NCBI GenBank assembly: GCA_049423065.1
Contig: JBMSQB010000036.1
Location: 1-43,135 of the forward strand
DNA length: 43,135 bases
Direction: 5' to 3'
Origin: SYIM01 sp041182885
Lineage (GTDB): Bacteria > Pseudomonadota > Gammaproteobacteria > Burkholderiales > Burkholderiaceae_E
The notes under the pieces are model-generated. The model had not been told where the DNA came from, ran no database searches, and worked only from the letters and a program-made list of their open reading frames with translations. A program made the translations under genes and the position numbers. Below are positions 24,388 through 33,241 of the stretch, in pieces; the first letter of the stretch is position 1; every line of letters begins with the position of its first letter.

Positions 24388-25546
24388 ACGGCGTGCGGTC
24401 GTTCAGTTCATCCAGATAGCCGCTGACAGCCTGTCCTTCGCGGTCAAGAAAACGCTGCACGGCGTCGGCAAAAGCCGGCTCTGCAAGCCAGTGAGCCGAT
24501 GCCGTGGGCTGAGGCGTGAACCCGCGAGCCATCTTGTGCTCGCCCTGGGCGCCTCCCTCGATCACCTGGATGCCCAGGTCAATTGCAGCTTCAATCGCCT
24601 GGTAGTAGCAGGTTTCGAAGTGCAAACAAGGCACGTTTTCAATTGCGCCCCAGTAGCGGCCGTACATGCGCTCGGCGTCACGCATGAGAAGGCTCGAGGC
24701 GATGGGTTTTCCGGCGCGCTCGGCGATCACCATCAGCACCGACTCGGGCAAGCGCTCTCCGAGCCCGGCAAAAAACGCCCGGTTCAGATAGGGGGTGGAG
24801 TGATGCTCGAGATAGGTGTTGTCATAACACCGGCAGAAAAACGCCCAGTCGGCCTCGGAAATGTCGCGACCCGACAGACGCCGAAAGCGCACGCCGCTAT
24901 CGGCCACCTTGCGCCGCTCGGCGCGGATTTTCTTTCGTTTGGGTTGAGTAAGTGAGCCCAGAAACGCCTCGAAACTGGGCCAGCCCTCGTTGGTCCAGTG
25001 GAATTGCACGCCGCGCCGGATCATCGCGCCCGCGTCCTCGAGAAGCCGTACCTCCTCGGGATCGGGAAAGAGCACATGAAGCGACGACACGCCGCTTTCG
25101 CGCGCCAATTCGATCAGCGCCTGGGCGAGCGCCTTGCGGGCGGGCGCGTCGGCTGCGAGCAGCCGCATGCCGGGGACCGGTGTAAACGGAATCGCCGAGA
25201 GCAGCTTGGGGTAGTAGTCGAGGCCGTGTCGCCGATAGGCGTCGGCCCAGGCCCAGTCGAATACATACTCGCCATAGGAATGCCCCTTGAGGTAGAGGGG
25301 CGCTGCCGCCACCAGCTGGCCGTTGCGCTCGAGCGCCAGATGGAGCGGCCGCCAGCCTGTCTCTTCGGTGACGCAGCCGCTGTCCTCGAGCAAGGCGAGC
25401 CAGGCGTGGTTCAAAAACGGCTGAGTGTCGCCATGGCGCAGCGCTTCCCACTGTTGCGGATTGATTTCAGTGATGGCGCTGCACACCCGCGTGACATAAT
25501 CACCGGCTTTCCCATCGCTTCCCGTTTTGGGTAACTGAATCGTCAT
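24371..25546 (-). CDS. GNAT/FemAB-like protein (DUF482, 'peptidogalycan biosynthesis' family)
   Basis: About 391 residues if started at the ATG at 25546, which overlaps the ATG of divergent nadE. The family match (COG3146-type) rests on PFLNHAWLALLEDSGCV, PLYLKGHSYGEYVFDWAWAD, LTQPKRKKIRAERRKV, YLEHHSTPYLNRAFFAGL, FETCYYQAIEAAIDLGI and EGGAQGEHKMARGF. These proteins carry two GNAT-like halves related to FemAB aminoacyl transferases. The substrate is not known; the old peptidoglycan-synthesis label is unproven. Start uncertain: a GTG further in could also serve. Confidence 0.87.
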   Translation of the reverse strand: MTIQLPKTGSDGKAGDYVTRVCSAITEINPQQWEALRHGDTQPFLNHAWLALLEDSGCVTEETGWRPLHLALERNGQLVAAAPLYLKGHSYGEYVFDWAWADAYRRHGLDYYPKLLSAIPFTPVPGMRLLAADAPARKALAQALIELARESGVSSLHVLFPDPEEVRLLEDAGAMIRRGVQFHWTNEGWPSFEAFLGSLTQPKRKKIRAERRKVADSGVRFRRLSGRDISEADWAFFCRCYDNTYLEHHSTPYLNRAFFAGLGERLPESVLMVIAERAGKPIASSLLMRDAERMYGRYWGAIENVPCLHFETCYYQAIEAAIDLGIQVIEGGAQGEHKMARGFTPQPTASAHWLAEPAFADAVQRFLDREGQAVSGYLDELNDRTPFKTSV

Positions 25547-27176
25547 GCGGATCGCGGCTGCGCAACTCAATCAGATTGTCGGTGACTTCGACGGAAATGC
25601 CCGTCGCATTCTCGAGGCGGCCAGGGCGGCGGTTTCGCAGTCGGTGTCCGTACTGGTGACCCCCGAACTCTCGCTCAGCGGTTATCCGCCGGAAGACCTG
25701 CTGCTGCGGTCGGCATTCTACGAGAAGGCCAGAGCCGCTCTGGAAGCCCTTCTTGCCGACACGGCTGATCTGGCCCTTCATCTGGTGGTGGGTGTGCCGG
25801 TTCGTCATGGCCGCAAGCGCTACAACGCTGCCCTGGTGCTTCACCGCGGGCGGGTCGTCGGCGAATACCGCAAGCTCGAGCTTCCCAACTACGATGTGTT
25901 CGACGAGCAGCGCTACTTTCTGCCCGACGGTGCGCCGCTGGTGTTCGAGGCGGGCGGCGTTCGCTTCGGCGTTGTCATCTGCGAAGACTTCTGGTTTGAG
26001 CGCGCGCCCAGGCAAGCCCGTGGTGCGGGGGCACAGGTGCTGCTCGCGCTCAATGGTTCGCCCTTTCACATGGACAAGCAGTCGCAGCGGGTCGATGTCG
26101 CGCGCGAGAACGTGAGCGCGCTCGGCTTGCCGATGATCGCGGCCAATCTGGTGGGTGGCCAGGACGAGCTGGTCTTTGATGGCCTGTCATTTGCGCTCGA
26201 TGCGCGCGGCGAACTGGCCGCGCAGGGCGCTTTCTGCGAACCCGACCTGCTGGTGGTCGAGCTTGCGGTGGGCGCGCAATCGGTGTCGGGCGCGGTGGTT
26301 GACCTGCAACCGGGCAAGGTGGCGCCGGTGGTCTCGATCGAGGAACAGGTCTACCGGGTGCTGGTGCTGGGCGTGCGCGACTATCTCGGCAAGAACGGGT
26401 TCCCGTCCGCAGTCATTGGTCTGTCGGGGGGCATTGACTCGGCGCTCACTCTCGCCATTGCAGTTGACGCCCTGGGCGCAGACCGGGTGCGCGCGGTGAT
26501 GATGCCTTCTCCCTACACCGCCGACATCTCATGGATCGACTCGCGTGACATGGTGGCCCGTCTGGGCGTTCGCTACGACGAGCTGCCCATCAACACCTGC
26601 TTTGAGGCCTTTCGCAGCACGCTCGCCGACGAGTTCCGTGGCCGCGCGGAAGACACCACCGAGGAAAATCTCCAGGCGCGTATCCGCGGCACGCTTTTGA
26701 TGGCGCTATCCAACAAATACGGTTCCATTGTGCTCACCACCGGCAACAAGTCGGAAATGGCCGTGGGTTACTGCACGCTTTATGGCGACATGGCGGGTGG
26801 GTTTGCGGTCATCAAGGATCTGGCCAAGACCCTGGTCTATCGTCTGGCCCGCTGGCGGAACACTGTCAAGCCGGTGATCCCCGAGCGCATCATCACCCGT
26901 GCGCCAAGCGCCGAGCTGCGTCCCGGTCAGACCGATCAGGATTCCCTGCCACCCTATGACACGCTTGATGCCATCATGCAGATGTACATGGAGCAGAACC
27001 ACGGGATCGATGCCATCGTTGCCGCAGGCCATCCCCGTGAGGCAGTCGAGCGCGTGGTCAGGCTGATCCGCATCAGCGAGTACAAACGGCGGCAGGCGCC
27101 GGTGGGTATTCGAGTTACGCATCGCGCCTTCGGACGAGACTGGCGCATGCCGATCACTTCGCGATTCCGCGACTAA
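25545..27176 (+). CDS. nadE: Glutamine-dependent NAD+ synthetase
   Basis: 543 residues. The N-terminal nitrilase-fold amidotransferase (1-260) has the catalytic triad E41 (TPELSLSGYPPED), K110 (YRKLELPNY) and C146 (VICEDFW). The C-terminal synthetase has the ATP-pyrophosphatase loop SGGIDS (294-299) and later NKSEMAVGYCTLYGDMAGGF. It amidates deamido-NAD with ammonia channelled from glutamine, the last step of NAD synthesis. The family start (MRIAAAQLNQIVGDFDGN) fixes the ATG at 25545. A PII gene follows after 14 bases; PII control of this NadE type has been reported in proteobacteria. Confidence 0.97.
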   Translation: MRIAAAQLNQIVGDFDGNARRILEAARAAVSQSVSVLVTPELSLSGYPPEDLLLRSAFYEKARAALEALLADTADLALHLVVGVPVRHGRKRYNAALVLHRGRVVGEYRKLELPNYDVFDEQRYFLPDGAPLVFEAGGVRFGVVICEDFWFERAPRQARGAGAQVLLALNGSPFHMDKQSQRVDVARENVSALGLPMIAANLVGGQDELVFDGLSFALDARGELAAQGAFCEPDLLVVELAVGAQSVSGAVVDLQPGKVAPVVSIEEQVYRVLVLGVRDYLGKNGFPSAVIGLSGGIDSALTLAIAVDALGADRVRAVMMPSPYTADISWIDSRDMVARLGVRYDELPINTCFEAFRSTLADEFRGRAEDTTEENLQARIRGTLLMALSNKYGSIVLTTGNKSEMAVGYCTLYGDMAGGFAVIKDLAKTLVYRLARWRNTVKPVIPERIITRAPSAELRPGQTDQDSLPPYDTLDAIMQMYMEQNHGIDAIVAAGHPREAVERVVRLIRISEYKRRQAPVGIRVTHRAFGRDWRMPITSRFRD

Positions 27177-27190
27177 CAGGAGAACTTTCC

Positions 27191-27529
27191 ATGAAGCGCA
27201 TTACCGCGATCATCAAACCCTTCAAGCTCGACGAGGTTCGCGAGGCGCTCTCCGAGGTTGGCGTGTCCGGCCTGACCGTCACCGAGGTGAAGGGCTTCGG
27301 GCGTCAGAAGGGGCACACGGAGCTCTACCGGGGGGCTGAATACGTGGTCGATTTCCTGCCCAAGGTGCAGGTCGAAGTGATTGTGAGTGACGATGTGGTC
27401 GAGCGTGCCATTGACGGCATTGTGCGGGCTGCACGCACGGGCCGAATCGGCGACGGCAAGATCTTCGTCTCCAACGTCGAAGAGGTGGTGCGGATCCGCA
27501 CCGGTGAAGTCGGCGACGCCGCGATCTGA
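27191..27529 (+). CDS. glnB: Nitrogen regulatory protein PII
   Basis: 112 residues, ATG preceded by aggagaac. Start MKRITAIIKPFKLDEVREAL, T-loop with the uridylylation tyrosine Y51 in YRGAEYVVDFLP, B-loop ARTGRIGDGKIFV, and C-loop RIRTGE. PII trimers sense ATP/ADP and 2-oxoglutarate and regulate glutamine synthetase adenylylation, NtrB and other targets. No amtB follows, which favours glnB over glnK. Linked to nadE in a probable operon. Confidence 0.96.
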   Translation: MKRITAIIKPFKLDEVREALSEVGVSGLTVTEVKGFGRQKGHTELYRGAEYVVDFLPKVQVEVIVSDDVVERAIDGIVRAARTGRIGDGKIFVSNVEEVVRIRTGEVGDAAI

Positions 27530-27536
27530 GGTGCCC

Positions 27537-28256
27537 ATGGCCGATTACGTTCTCATTCATGGCGCCTGGCACGGCGGATGGTGCTGGGCCGAGGTGGCGC
27601 GGGGTCTTGCCGGGCTCGGGCATCGGGTATTTGCGCCATCGCTCACGGGCTGCGCCGACCGCGGGCATCTGCTCTCGCCGATGGTCACGCTTGGCACGCA
27701 TGTCGACGATGTGGTGCGTCTGATCGAATTTGAATCGCTCGATGGTTGCGTTCTGGTGGGACACAGCTATGGCGGTAACGTCATCAGCGGTGTGGCCGAC
27801 CGGCTGCGCGAACGCGTTGGGCACTATGTGTTTCTCGATGCCGGCGTACCGCCCGATGACGCCACGTTGTGGTCGTGGTCGCAGCCACACTCGGAGGCCA
27901 CCCAGGCTTCCCGGCGCGGGCAGATAGCGGGCGAGGGGCGAGGCATTTTTCTGCCGCCACCACCCGCTCAGGCGTTTGGAATTACCGATGCATCGCAGGC
28001 GGCGTGGCTTGAGGCCAGACTGTCGCCAATGCCCGCGGGGCTCTACGACAGTGTGATCGAACTCAAGCGCGGCGCATCACGCGGTTTGCGCCGCACCTAT
28101 GTGGCGGCCACTGCACCGCTCTACGAGACCATGCGCTCGGTTCAACAACGGCTGCGCCCCGATCCAGGCTGGACGTTTCTCGAAATCGCCACCTGCCACG
28201 ACATGATGGTGACAGCGCCTGCCGACGTGGTGAAACTGCTTCACGACTGCCGCTGA
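27537..28256 (+). CDS. Alpha/beta hydrolase, EstC-like
   Basis: 239 residues from the ATG at 27537 (gaggtg just upstream), 7 bases after glnB. Oxyanion region LIHGAWHGGWCWAEV, nucleophile elbow GHSYGG (S77), and the C-terminal catalytic His in the ATCHDMM segment. This pattern resembles EstC and plant-type methyl-ester esterases (salicylate/jasmonate methylesterase fold). Substrate unknown. Its end overlaps the convergent smr gene by 16 bases. Confidence 0.87.
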   Translation: MADYVLIHGAWHGGWCWAEVARGLAGLGHRVFAPSLTGCADRGHLLSPMVTLGTHVDDVVRLIEFESLDGCVLVGHSYGGNVISGVADRLRERVGHYVFLDAGVPPDDATLWSWSQPHSEATQASRRGQIAGEGRGIFLPPPPAQAFGITDASQAAWLEARLSPMPAGLYDSVIELKRGASRGLRRTYVAATAPLYETMRSVQQRLRPDPGWTFLEIATCHDMMVTAPADVVKLLHDCR

Positions 28257-28945
28257 CCGCGCGGCGCCTGCAGCAACACAATCAGGGCGCCACTGCCGCC
28301 GTCGTTGGGGCGCGCCTGACAAAACGCCAGCACCTCGGCGCGTTGCGCGAGCCACTTCTTCACTTTTCCCTTCAGCACGGGTTCGCGGCTGGGTGATCCC
28401 AGCCCCTTGCCGTGAATGATGCGAAGGCAGCGCCATTCGCTGCGCACGGCGTCGGAGAGAAATTCCACCAGGGCGGTGCGGGCCTGATCGACGCGCAGGC
28501 CGTGCAGGTCGATCTGGCTGCGTACGGTCCATTCGCCGCGCCTCAGTCTGCGCACCACATCGGGGCCAATACCTTCTCGCCGCCACGACAGCGAGTCATC
28601 GGTATCAAGAAAACGCTCGATGTCGATCTCATCAGACAGCGACTGTTCGAGCACTTCCCGGTCATCCAGTTCGCGCTGGCGTGGCCGCGGCGCGGGCCGC
28701 TCGCGATCGGGGACAATCCGGCCGTGGGGCGCCAGCGGCGTGGCATCGGCAATTTCGACTCGAAAGAGTGAAGCCTCGCGGGCAATGCGTGCTGCATGTT
28801 CTGCGGCCAGGCGCGCGCGTTCACGCTCGATGCGCTGGGCCTCGCGCATCTGCGCGAGCGCAGGCGCGAGATCGTCCAGCGTGAGGCCTCGCGCGGGAGT
28901 GTGGGAACTCCCGCGAGCGGAATGCAGAGTGCGACGCTTGCCCAT
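28241..28945 (-). CDS. Smr-domain protein
   Basis: 234 residues from the ATG at 28945 (homology does not extend into the open frame upstream). A charged Arg/Glu-rich N-terminal helix region (about 20-70) precedes a middle segment, then the Smr domain with SQIDLHGLRVDQARTALVEF, the nuclease-type motif LRIIHGKGLGS and VLAFCQARPNDGGSGALIVLL. Smr domains occur in MutS2 and in stand-alone proteins such as E. coli SmrA/SmrB, which can act as nucleases; SmrB cleaves mRNA at collided ribosomes. Which activity applies here is not shown. It lies 64 bases downstream of trxB on the same strand. Confidence 0.9.
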   Translation of the reverse strand: MGKRRTLHSARGSSHTPARGLTLDDLAPALAQMREAQRIERERARLAAEHAARIAREASLFRVEIADATPLAPHGRIVPDRERPAPRPRQRELDDREVLEQSLSDEIDIERFLDTDDSLSWRREGIGPDVVRRLRRGEWTVRSQIDLHGLRVDQARTALVEFLSDAVRSEWRCLRIIHGKGLGSPSREPVLKGKVKKWLAQRAEVLAFCQARPNDGGSGALIVLLQAPRGQRQS

Positions 28946-29009
28946 GCTGCAATGATGGCTTGGCGACCATTCCGGACGAAAGCGTAGGCCTTGGGGCGGT
29001 CGGGCTTTA

Positions 29010-29969
29010 TCAGGCGCCTTCCAGCGATTCGAGATAGCGCTGCGCGTCGAGTGCGGCCATGCATCCGGTGCCCGCACTGGTGATGGCCTGGCGATAGACG
29101 TGATCCTGCACGTCGCCCGCGGCGAACACCCCGGGGACGCTGGTGGCCGTGGCAAAACCGTCAAGCCCGCCGCGGGTGCGGATATAGCCGCCCGCCATGT
29201 CGAGCTGGCCTTCGAAAATGCCGGTATTGGGGGTGTGGCCGATGGCGACAAACACCCCCTGCAGCGCGACGTCGGTTTTTTCGCCGTTTCGGCTGTCGCG
29301 CAGGCGAATGCCGGTGACGCCGCTGGCATCGCCCAGCACCTCGTCGAGTTCGTTGAACCAGCGCAATTCCACCTTTCCAGCGGCCGCCTTTTCCATCAGC
29401 TTGTCGATCATGATGGGTTCTGCACGCAGTTTGTCGCGCCGATGCACCAGGGTGACTTTGCTCGCGATATTGGTCAGATAAAGCGCCTCTTCCACGGCGG
29501 TGTTTCCACCGCCGATGACCGCTACCGGCTGATTCCGATAAAAGAAACCATCGCAGGTGGCGCAGGCCGATACGCCTTTACCCATGAATGCCTGTTCCGA
29601 CGGCAATCCCAGATAACGGGCCGATGCGCCGGTGGCAATGATCAGCGAGTCGCAGGTGTATTCGCCAGAATCGCCAACCAGTCGCAGCGGCCGCTCGTCG
29701 AGTTTTACGGTGTGAATCTGGTCGAAAATCATTTCGGTACCGAACCGGGTGGCGTGTTTTTCAAATCGCGCCATCAAATCCGGCCCCATGACCCCGTCGG
29801 CGTCGGCTGGCCAGTTATCAACGTCGGTGGTGGTCATGAGTTGACCGCCCTGCGCCATCCCGGTAATCAGCACCGGATTGAGGTTGGCGCGGGCGGCATA
29901 AACCGCCGCGGTATAGCCGGCGGGGCCGGAACCCAGGATCAGTACTCTGGCGTGTTTGCGTTCGGACAT
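29010..29969 (-). CDS. trxB: Thioredoxin-disulfide reductase
   Basis: 319 residues. FAD-binding LILGSGPAGYTAAVYAARA, redox-active C136/C139 in SACATCDGFFY, NADPH-binding GGGNTAVEEALYL and C-terminal FAD motif VFAAGDVQD. It reduces thioredoxin with NADPH. Size and motifs are those of the low-molecular-weight bacterial enzyme. Divergent from the Crp-family regulator; in enterobacteria trxB is divergent from lrp at this position. Confidence 0.98.
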   Translation of the reverse strand: MSERKHARVLILGSGPAGYTAAVYAARANLNPVLITGMAQGGQLMTTTDVDNWPADADGVMGPDLMARFEKHATRFGTEMIFDQIHTVKLDERPLRLVGDSGEYTCDSLIIATGASARYLGLPSEQAFMGKGVSACATCDGFFYRNQPVAVIGGGNTAVEEALYLTNIASKVTLVHRRDKLRAEPIMIDKLMEKAAAGKVELRWFNELDEVLGDASGVTGIRLRDSRNGEKTDVALQGVFVAIGHTPNTGIFEGQLDMAGGYIRTRGGLDGFATATSVPGVFAAGDVQDHVYRQAITSAGTGCMAALDAQRYLESLEGA

Positions 29970-30065
29970 GATTGGAGCCTGTAGAGTGTTGCCGTAAAAC
30001 CTCAGATAATCATCGGCTTACGGGGGGGTCTTCAACAAATTTTGCGGAATTGGGGAAACCTCGTG

Positions 30066-30080
30066 CACAATTATATTGTG
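30066..30080. promoter_or_regulatory. Perfect 15-bp palindrome in the trxB/crp-like divergent region
   Basis: cacaattatattgtg: 6-bp arms CACAAT/ATTGTG around TAT, about 75 bases before the regulator ATG. TATATT inside it could be the regulator gene's -10, though no well-spaced -35 is evident. A likely protein-binding site, perhaps autoregulatory. The half-site orientation (CACA..TGTG) is opposite to the canonical CRP site (TGTGA..TCACA). Confidence 0.5.
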
Positions 30081-30154
30081 AGCAGGCTCGTGAGCCGGGC
30101 GCGATCCTGCGTTTTGCCGGTTCAAATCGGCTGAAGACCGGTGGTGAGGGGACG

Positions 30155-30826
30155 ATGTCAACCTACGATATTCGACTGTTTCTGCGGCGGGTTCCGCTTT
30201 TCTACAGCCTGTCCGAATCGCAGATCGACATGCTGGCGGTGGGCAGTGCGCGGCGCAGTTTCTCAAAAGGACGGACGATCGTTGCCGAGGGTGAACCGTC
30301 GCAATCGCTCTATATCCTCCTGTCCGGCCGTGCCAAAGTCCAGCGATCCGATTCCGAGGGCAAGGAAGTTATCCTTGCGGTGCTGGGTGCCGGTGAGTTT
30401 TTCGGTGAAATGAGCCTGATCGACGACGAACCGCGATCGGCGAGCGTTATCACGCTGGAATCCTGCGATTTTCTTGCCATTCCCAAAGATAATTTTTTGT
30501 CGGTCCTCAACCAAAGCACCGAAATCTGCCTTGGGGTGATGCGGGGGCTGGTCAAGCGCCTGCGGTCAGCCGACCGGAAGATTGAAACACTGGCCTTGCT
30601 CGATGTGTACGGACGCGTGGCCAGAGTGCTGCTCGATTCGTCTGATTTGATCGAGGGCAATCGAATCGTCCGAAATCGTCTGCCGCGTCAGCAAATCGCA
30701 AAAATGGTCGGTGCGTCGCGTGAAATGGTGTCGCGGGTGATGAAAGGCCTTGAATCCGAGGGATTTATCGTTCCCATGGACGAAGGCCAGATTCTGCTGC
30801 GCGAAAAACTCAGCCTTTACCTGTGA
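30155..30826 (+). CDS. Crp/Fnr-family transcriptional regulator
   Basis: 223 residues from the ATG at 30155 behind gagggg; the open frame from 29972 has no homology upstream. Cyclic-nucleotide-binding beta roll (about 10-120) with EFFGEMSLIDDEPRSASV (81-98), which keeps the Glu and Arg-Ser positions that bind cAMP phosphate in CRP. There is a long dimer helix, then a winged helix with recognition segment LPRQQIAKMVGASREMVSRV. There is no N-terminal cysteine cluster, so it is not an iron-sulphur FNR. It occupies the place of lrp between trxB and ftsK; ligand and targets are unknown. Confidence 0.93.
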   Translation: MSTYDIRLFLRRVPLFYSLSESQIDMLAVGSARRSFSKGRTIVAEGEPSQSLYILLSGRAKVQRSDSEGKEVILAVLGAGEFFGEMSLIDDEPRSASVITLESCDFLAIPKDNFLSVLNQSTEICLGVMRGLVKRLRSADRKIETLALLDVYGRVARVLLDSSDLIEGNRIVRNRLPRQQIAKMVGASREMVSRVMKGLESEGFIVPMDEGQILLREKLSLYL

Positions 30827-30858
30827 TCAATCGCTTGTCCTTTTGAACTGACCGCGAC

Positions 30859-33234
30859 GTGGCCCGACTTTCTGCTGCAATCGGCAACACCGTTCCCCGC
30901 GCATCGCTCTTGCGTGGCTTTCGCACCGAATTGCCCGACCGGGTCATGCGGCTCATCACCGAGGTACGCTGGATCGCCTGTGGTGCGCTCGGGGCCTATC
31001 TTTTCCTGATCCTTGCAACCTACAACCGCGCCGACCCAGGCTGGTCGCACGCGGTTCACGGTGCGGTGGTGCAAAACGCGGGCGGCCGATTTGGCGCCTG
31101 GCTGTCCGATCTGCTTCTTTATTTGTTTGGCAGCAGCGCCTGGCTGCTGGTGCCCTTGATGATTGTGGCGGTTGTGCGCGGTGTCATTCGCAGCCGCGCC
31201 CGTCTCAAGCCCGATGACCCCGAACTCACCCGCTTTGCCTGGGAACGCTGGCTGGGCTTCTGGCTCCTGTTTGGCTCGTGTGTGGTGCTGGAGGCCGCGC
31301 GCATGCACGGTCTGGGCGCTGTCTTGCCGCTTGGGCCGGGCGGAATTGTCGGTGAATCGTTTGCGCCGTTTGTTTTTGATTCGCTTGGCGCGGTCGGTGC
31401 CACCATGCTCCTGATGGTGGCGATCGGAATCGGATTCAGCCTGTGGTCGGGATGTTCATGGTTCCTGATGTGCGAGCGGGTAGGCGAATGGATTGAAACG
31501 TCGATTGAACGCGCCCGTCTGGCGATTGCCGCACGCCGCGACCGCCAGCTTGGTGAAGTCGCTGCCACCGTTCGCGAGGAGCAGGTTCAGGAATTGCGCA
31601 AGGTCATCGCCGACGACGATGACGAGCCGATTCATATCGAACAGCCGGTGGTGCAGATCGAACGTTCGAAGCGGGCCGAGTCCGAGCGCCAGCCATTATT
31701 GTTTGCCGACCTGCCGGCCGATACCAAAATGCCGGCACTTGCCTTGCTCGACGAACCGCCACCGGTGCAGGAAGGCGTGTCGCCGGAAACGCTGGAATAT
31801 ACGTCGCGCCTGATCGAGAAAAAGCTGGCCGATTTCAACGTCGCGGCCAACGTGGTTGCGGCTTATCCTGGTCCGGTTATCACCCGATACGAAATCGAGC
31901 CCGCCACCGGCGTCAAGGGAAGCCAGGTGGTGAATCTGTCCAAGGATCTGGCGCGCGCGCTGTCGCTTACCTCGCTGCGGGTGGTGGAAACCATTCCTGG
32001 TAAAAACCTGATGGGTCTGGAATTGCCCAACCCGCGCAGGCAGGGCGTTCGCCTGTCCGAAATTCTGGGCTCGCAGGTTTATGCGGCCAATACGTCGGCA
32101 CTCACGCTTGCGCTTGGAAAAGATATTGCCGGCAATCCAATGGTTGCCGATCTGGCGAAAATGCCGCATTTGCTGGTTGCGGGCACCACGGGCTCAGGAA
32201 AATCGGTCGGGATCAATGCAATGATCCTGTCCCTGCTCTACAAGGCCGACCCATCCCAGGTTCGCCTGATCATGATCGATCCCAAGATGCTCGAAATGAG
32301 CGTCTATGAAGGCATTCCGCATCTGCTCGCGCCGGTTGTCACCGACATGCGGCAGGCGGGTAATGCGCTCAACTGGTGCGTGGCGGAAATGGAGCGCCGG
32401 TATCGGCTGATGAGCAAACTCGGGGTTCGAAACCTGTCGGGTTACAACGCGCGAATCATCGAATCTGAAAAGCGCGAGGAACTGATTCCCAATCCCTTCT
32501 CGCTCACGCCCGATGCCCCCGAGCCGCTCGGCCGCCTGCCACAAATCGTTGTGGTGATCGATGAATTGGCCGATCTCATGATGGTGGTCGGCAAGAAAGT
32601 CGAAGAACTTATTGCAAGGCTCGCGCAAAAGGCGCGTGCAGCGGGCATCCACCTCATTCTCGCCACGCAGCGCCCCTCGGTCGATGTGATCACAGGCCTG
32701 ATCAAGGCCAATATTCCCACCCGGATCGCGTTCCAGGTCTCCTCGAAAATCGATTCGCGCACCATCCTCGATCAAATGGGCGCCGAGTCGCTTCTGGGGC
32801 AGGGCGACATGCTTTACATGCCGCCCGGCACCGGGGTTCCCGTGCGCATCCACGGCGCTTATGTTGCTGATGAGGAAGTGCACAAGGTGGTGGAACACTG
32901 GCGCAGTGTGGCCGAGCCCGATTATGTCGAGGGTTTGCTTGAAGGTGGTGTGCCCGAGGAGGTCGATGCCGGCAGTGCCGTGGGTTTTGGTGGCCTGTCG
33001 CAAACCCTTTCCGATGCCGGTGTCGAGGGTGAACTTGATCCCATGTACGACCAGGCGGTGGCGGTGGTGCTCAAGCACCGTCGTGCGTCCATTTCGCTCG
33101 TTCAGCGGCACCTCAGAATCGGCTATAACCGCTCGGCCCGACTGCTTGAGCAAATGGAAAAATCGGGTCTGGTCTCGGCCATGGCCACCAACGGCAACCG
33201 CGACATTCTCGTGCCGTCCCGGGCCGACGATTGA
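30859..33234 (+). CDS. ftsK: DNA translocase FtsK
   Basis: 791 residues, GTG start. N-terminal membrane part (about 35-215, four helices), a short linker (about 215-310, acidic IADDDDEPIHIEQP; much shorter than in E. coli), then the alpha-beta motor with Walker A GTTGSGKS (about 441-448) and Walker B IVVVIDELADLM. The C-terminal gamma winged helix (YDQAVAVVLKHRRASISLVQ, IGYNRSARLLEQME) reads KOPS sequences and contacts XerD. It pumps DNA at the septum for chromosome dimer resolution. The weak ribosome binding site suggests coupling with the upstream regulator, 32 bases away. Confidence 0.97.
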   Translation: MARLSAAIGNTVPRASLLRGFRTELPDRVMRLITEVRWIACGALGAYLFLILATYNRADPGWSHAVHGAVVQNAGGRFGAWLSDLLLYLFGSSAWLLVPLMIVAVVRGVIRSRARLKPDDPELTRFAWERWLGFWLLFGSCVVLEAARMHGLGAVLPLGPGGIVGESFAPFVFDSLGAVGATMLLMVAIGIGFSLWSGCSWFLMCERVGEWIETSIERARLAIAARRDRQLGEVAATVREEQVQELRKVIADDDDEPIHIEQPVVQIERSKRAESERQPLLFADLPADTKMPALALLDEPPPVQEGVSPETLEYTSRLIEKKLADFNVAANVVAAYPGPVITRYEIEPATGVKGSQVVNLSKDLARALSLTSLRVVETIPGKNLMGLELPNPRRQGVRLSEILGSQVYAANTSALTLALGKDIAGNPMVADLAKMPHLLVAGTTGSGKSVGINAMILSLLYKADPSQVRLIMIDPKMLEMSVYEGIPHLLAPVVTDMRQAGNALNWCVAEMERRYRLMSKLGVRNLSGYNARIIESEKREELIPNPFSLTPDAPEPLGRLPQIVVVIDELADLMMVVGKKVEELIARLAQKARAAGIHLILATQRPSVDVITGLIKANIPTRIAFQVSSKIDSRTILDQMGAESLLGQGDMLYMPPGTGVPVRIHGAYVADEEVHKVVEHWRSVAEPDYVEGLLEGGVPEEVDAGSAVGFGGLSQTLSDAGVEGELDPMYDQAVAVVLKHRRASISLVQRHLRIGYNRSARLLEQMEKSGLVSAMATNGNRDILVPSRADD

Positions 33235-33241
33235 GCCGCTC

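Noticed and set aside
28946..29329. N-terminal extension of the Smr protein into trxB
   Set aside because: The extension overlaps trxB in another frame and has no homology; a normal ATG exists at 28945.
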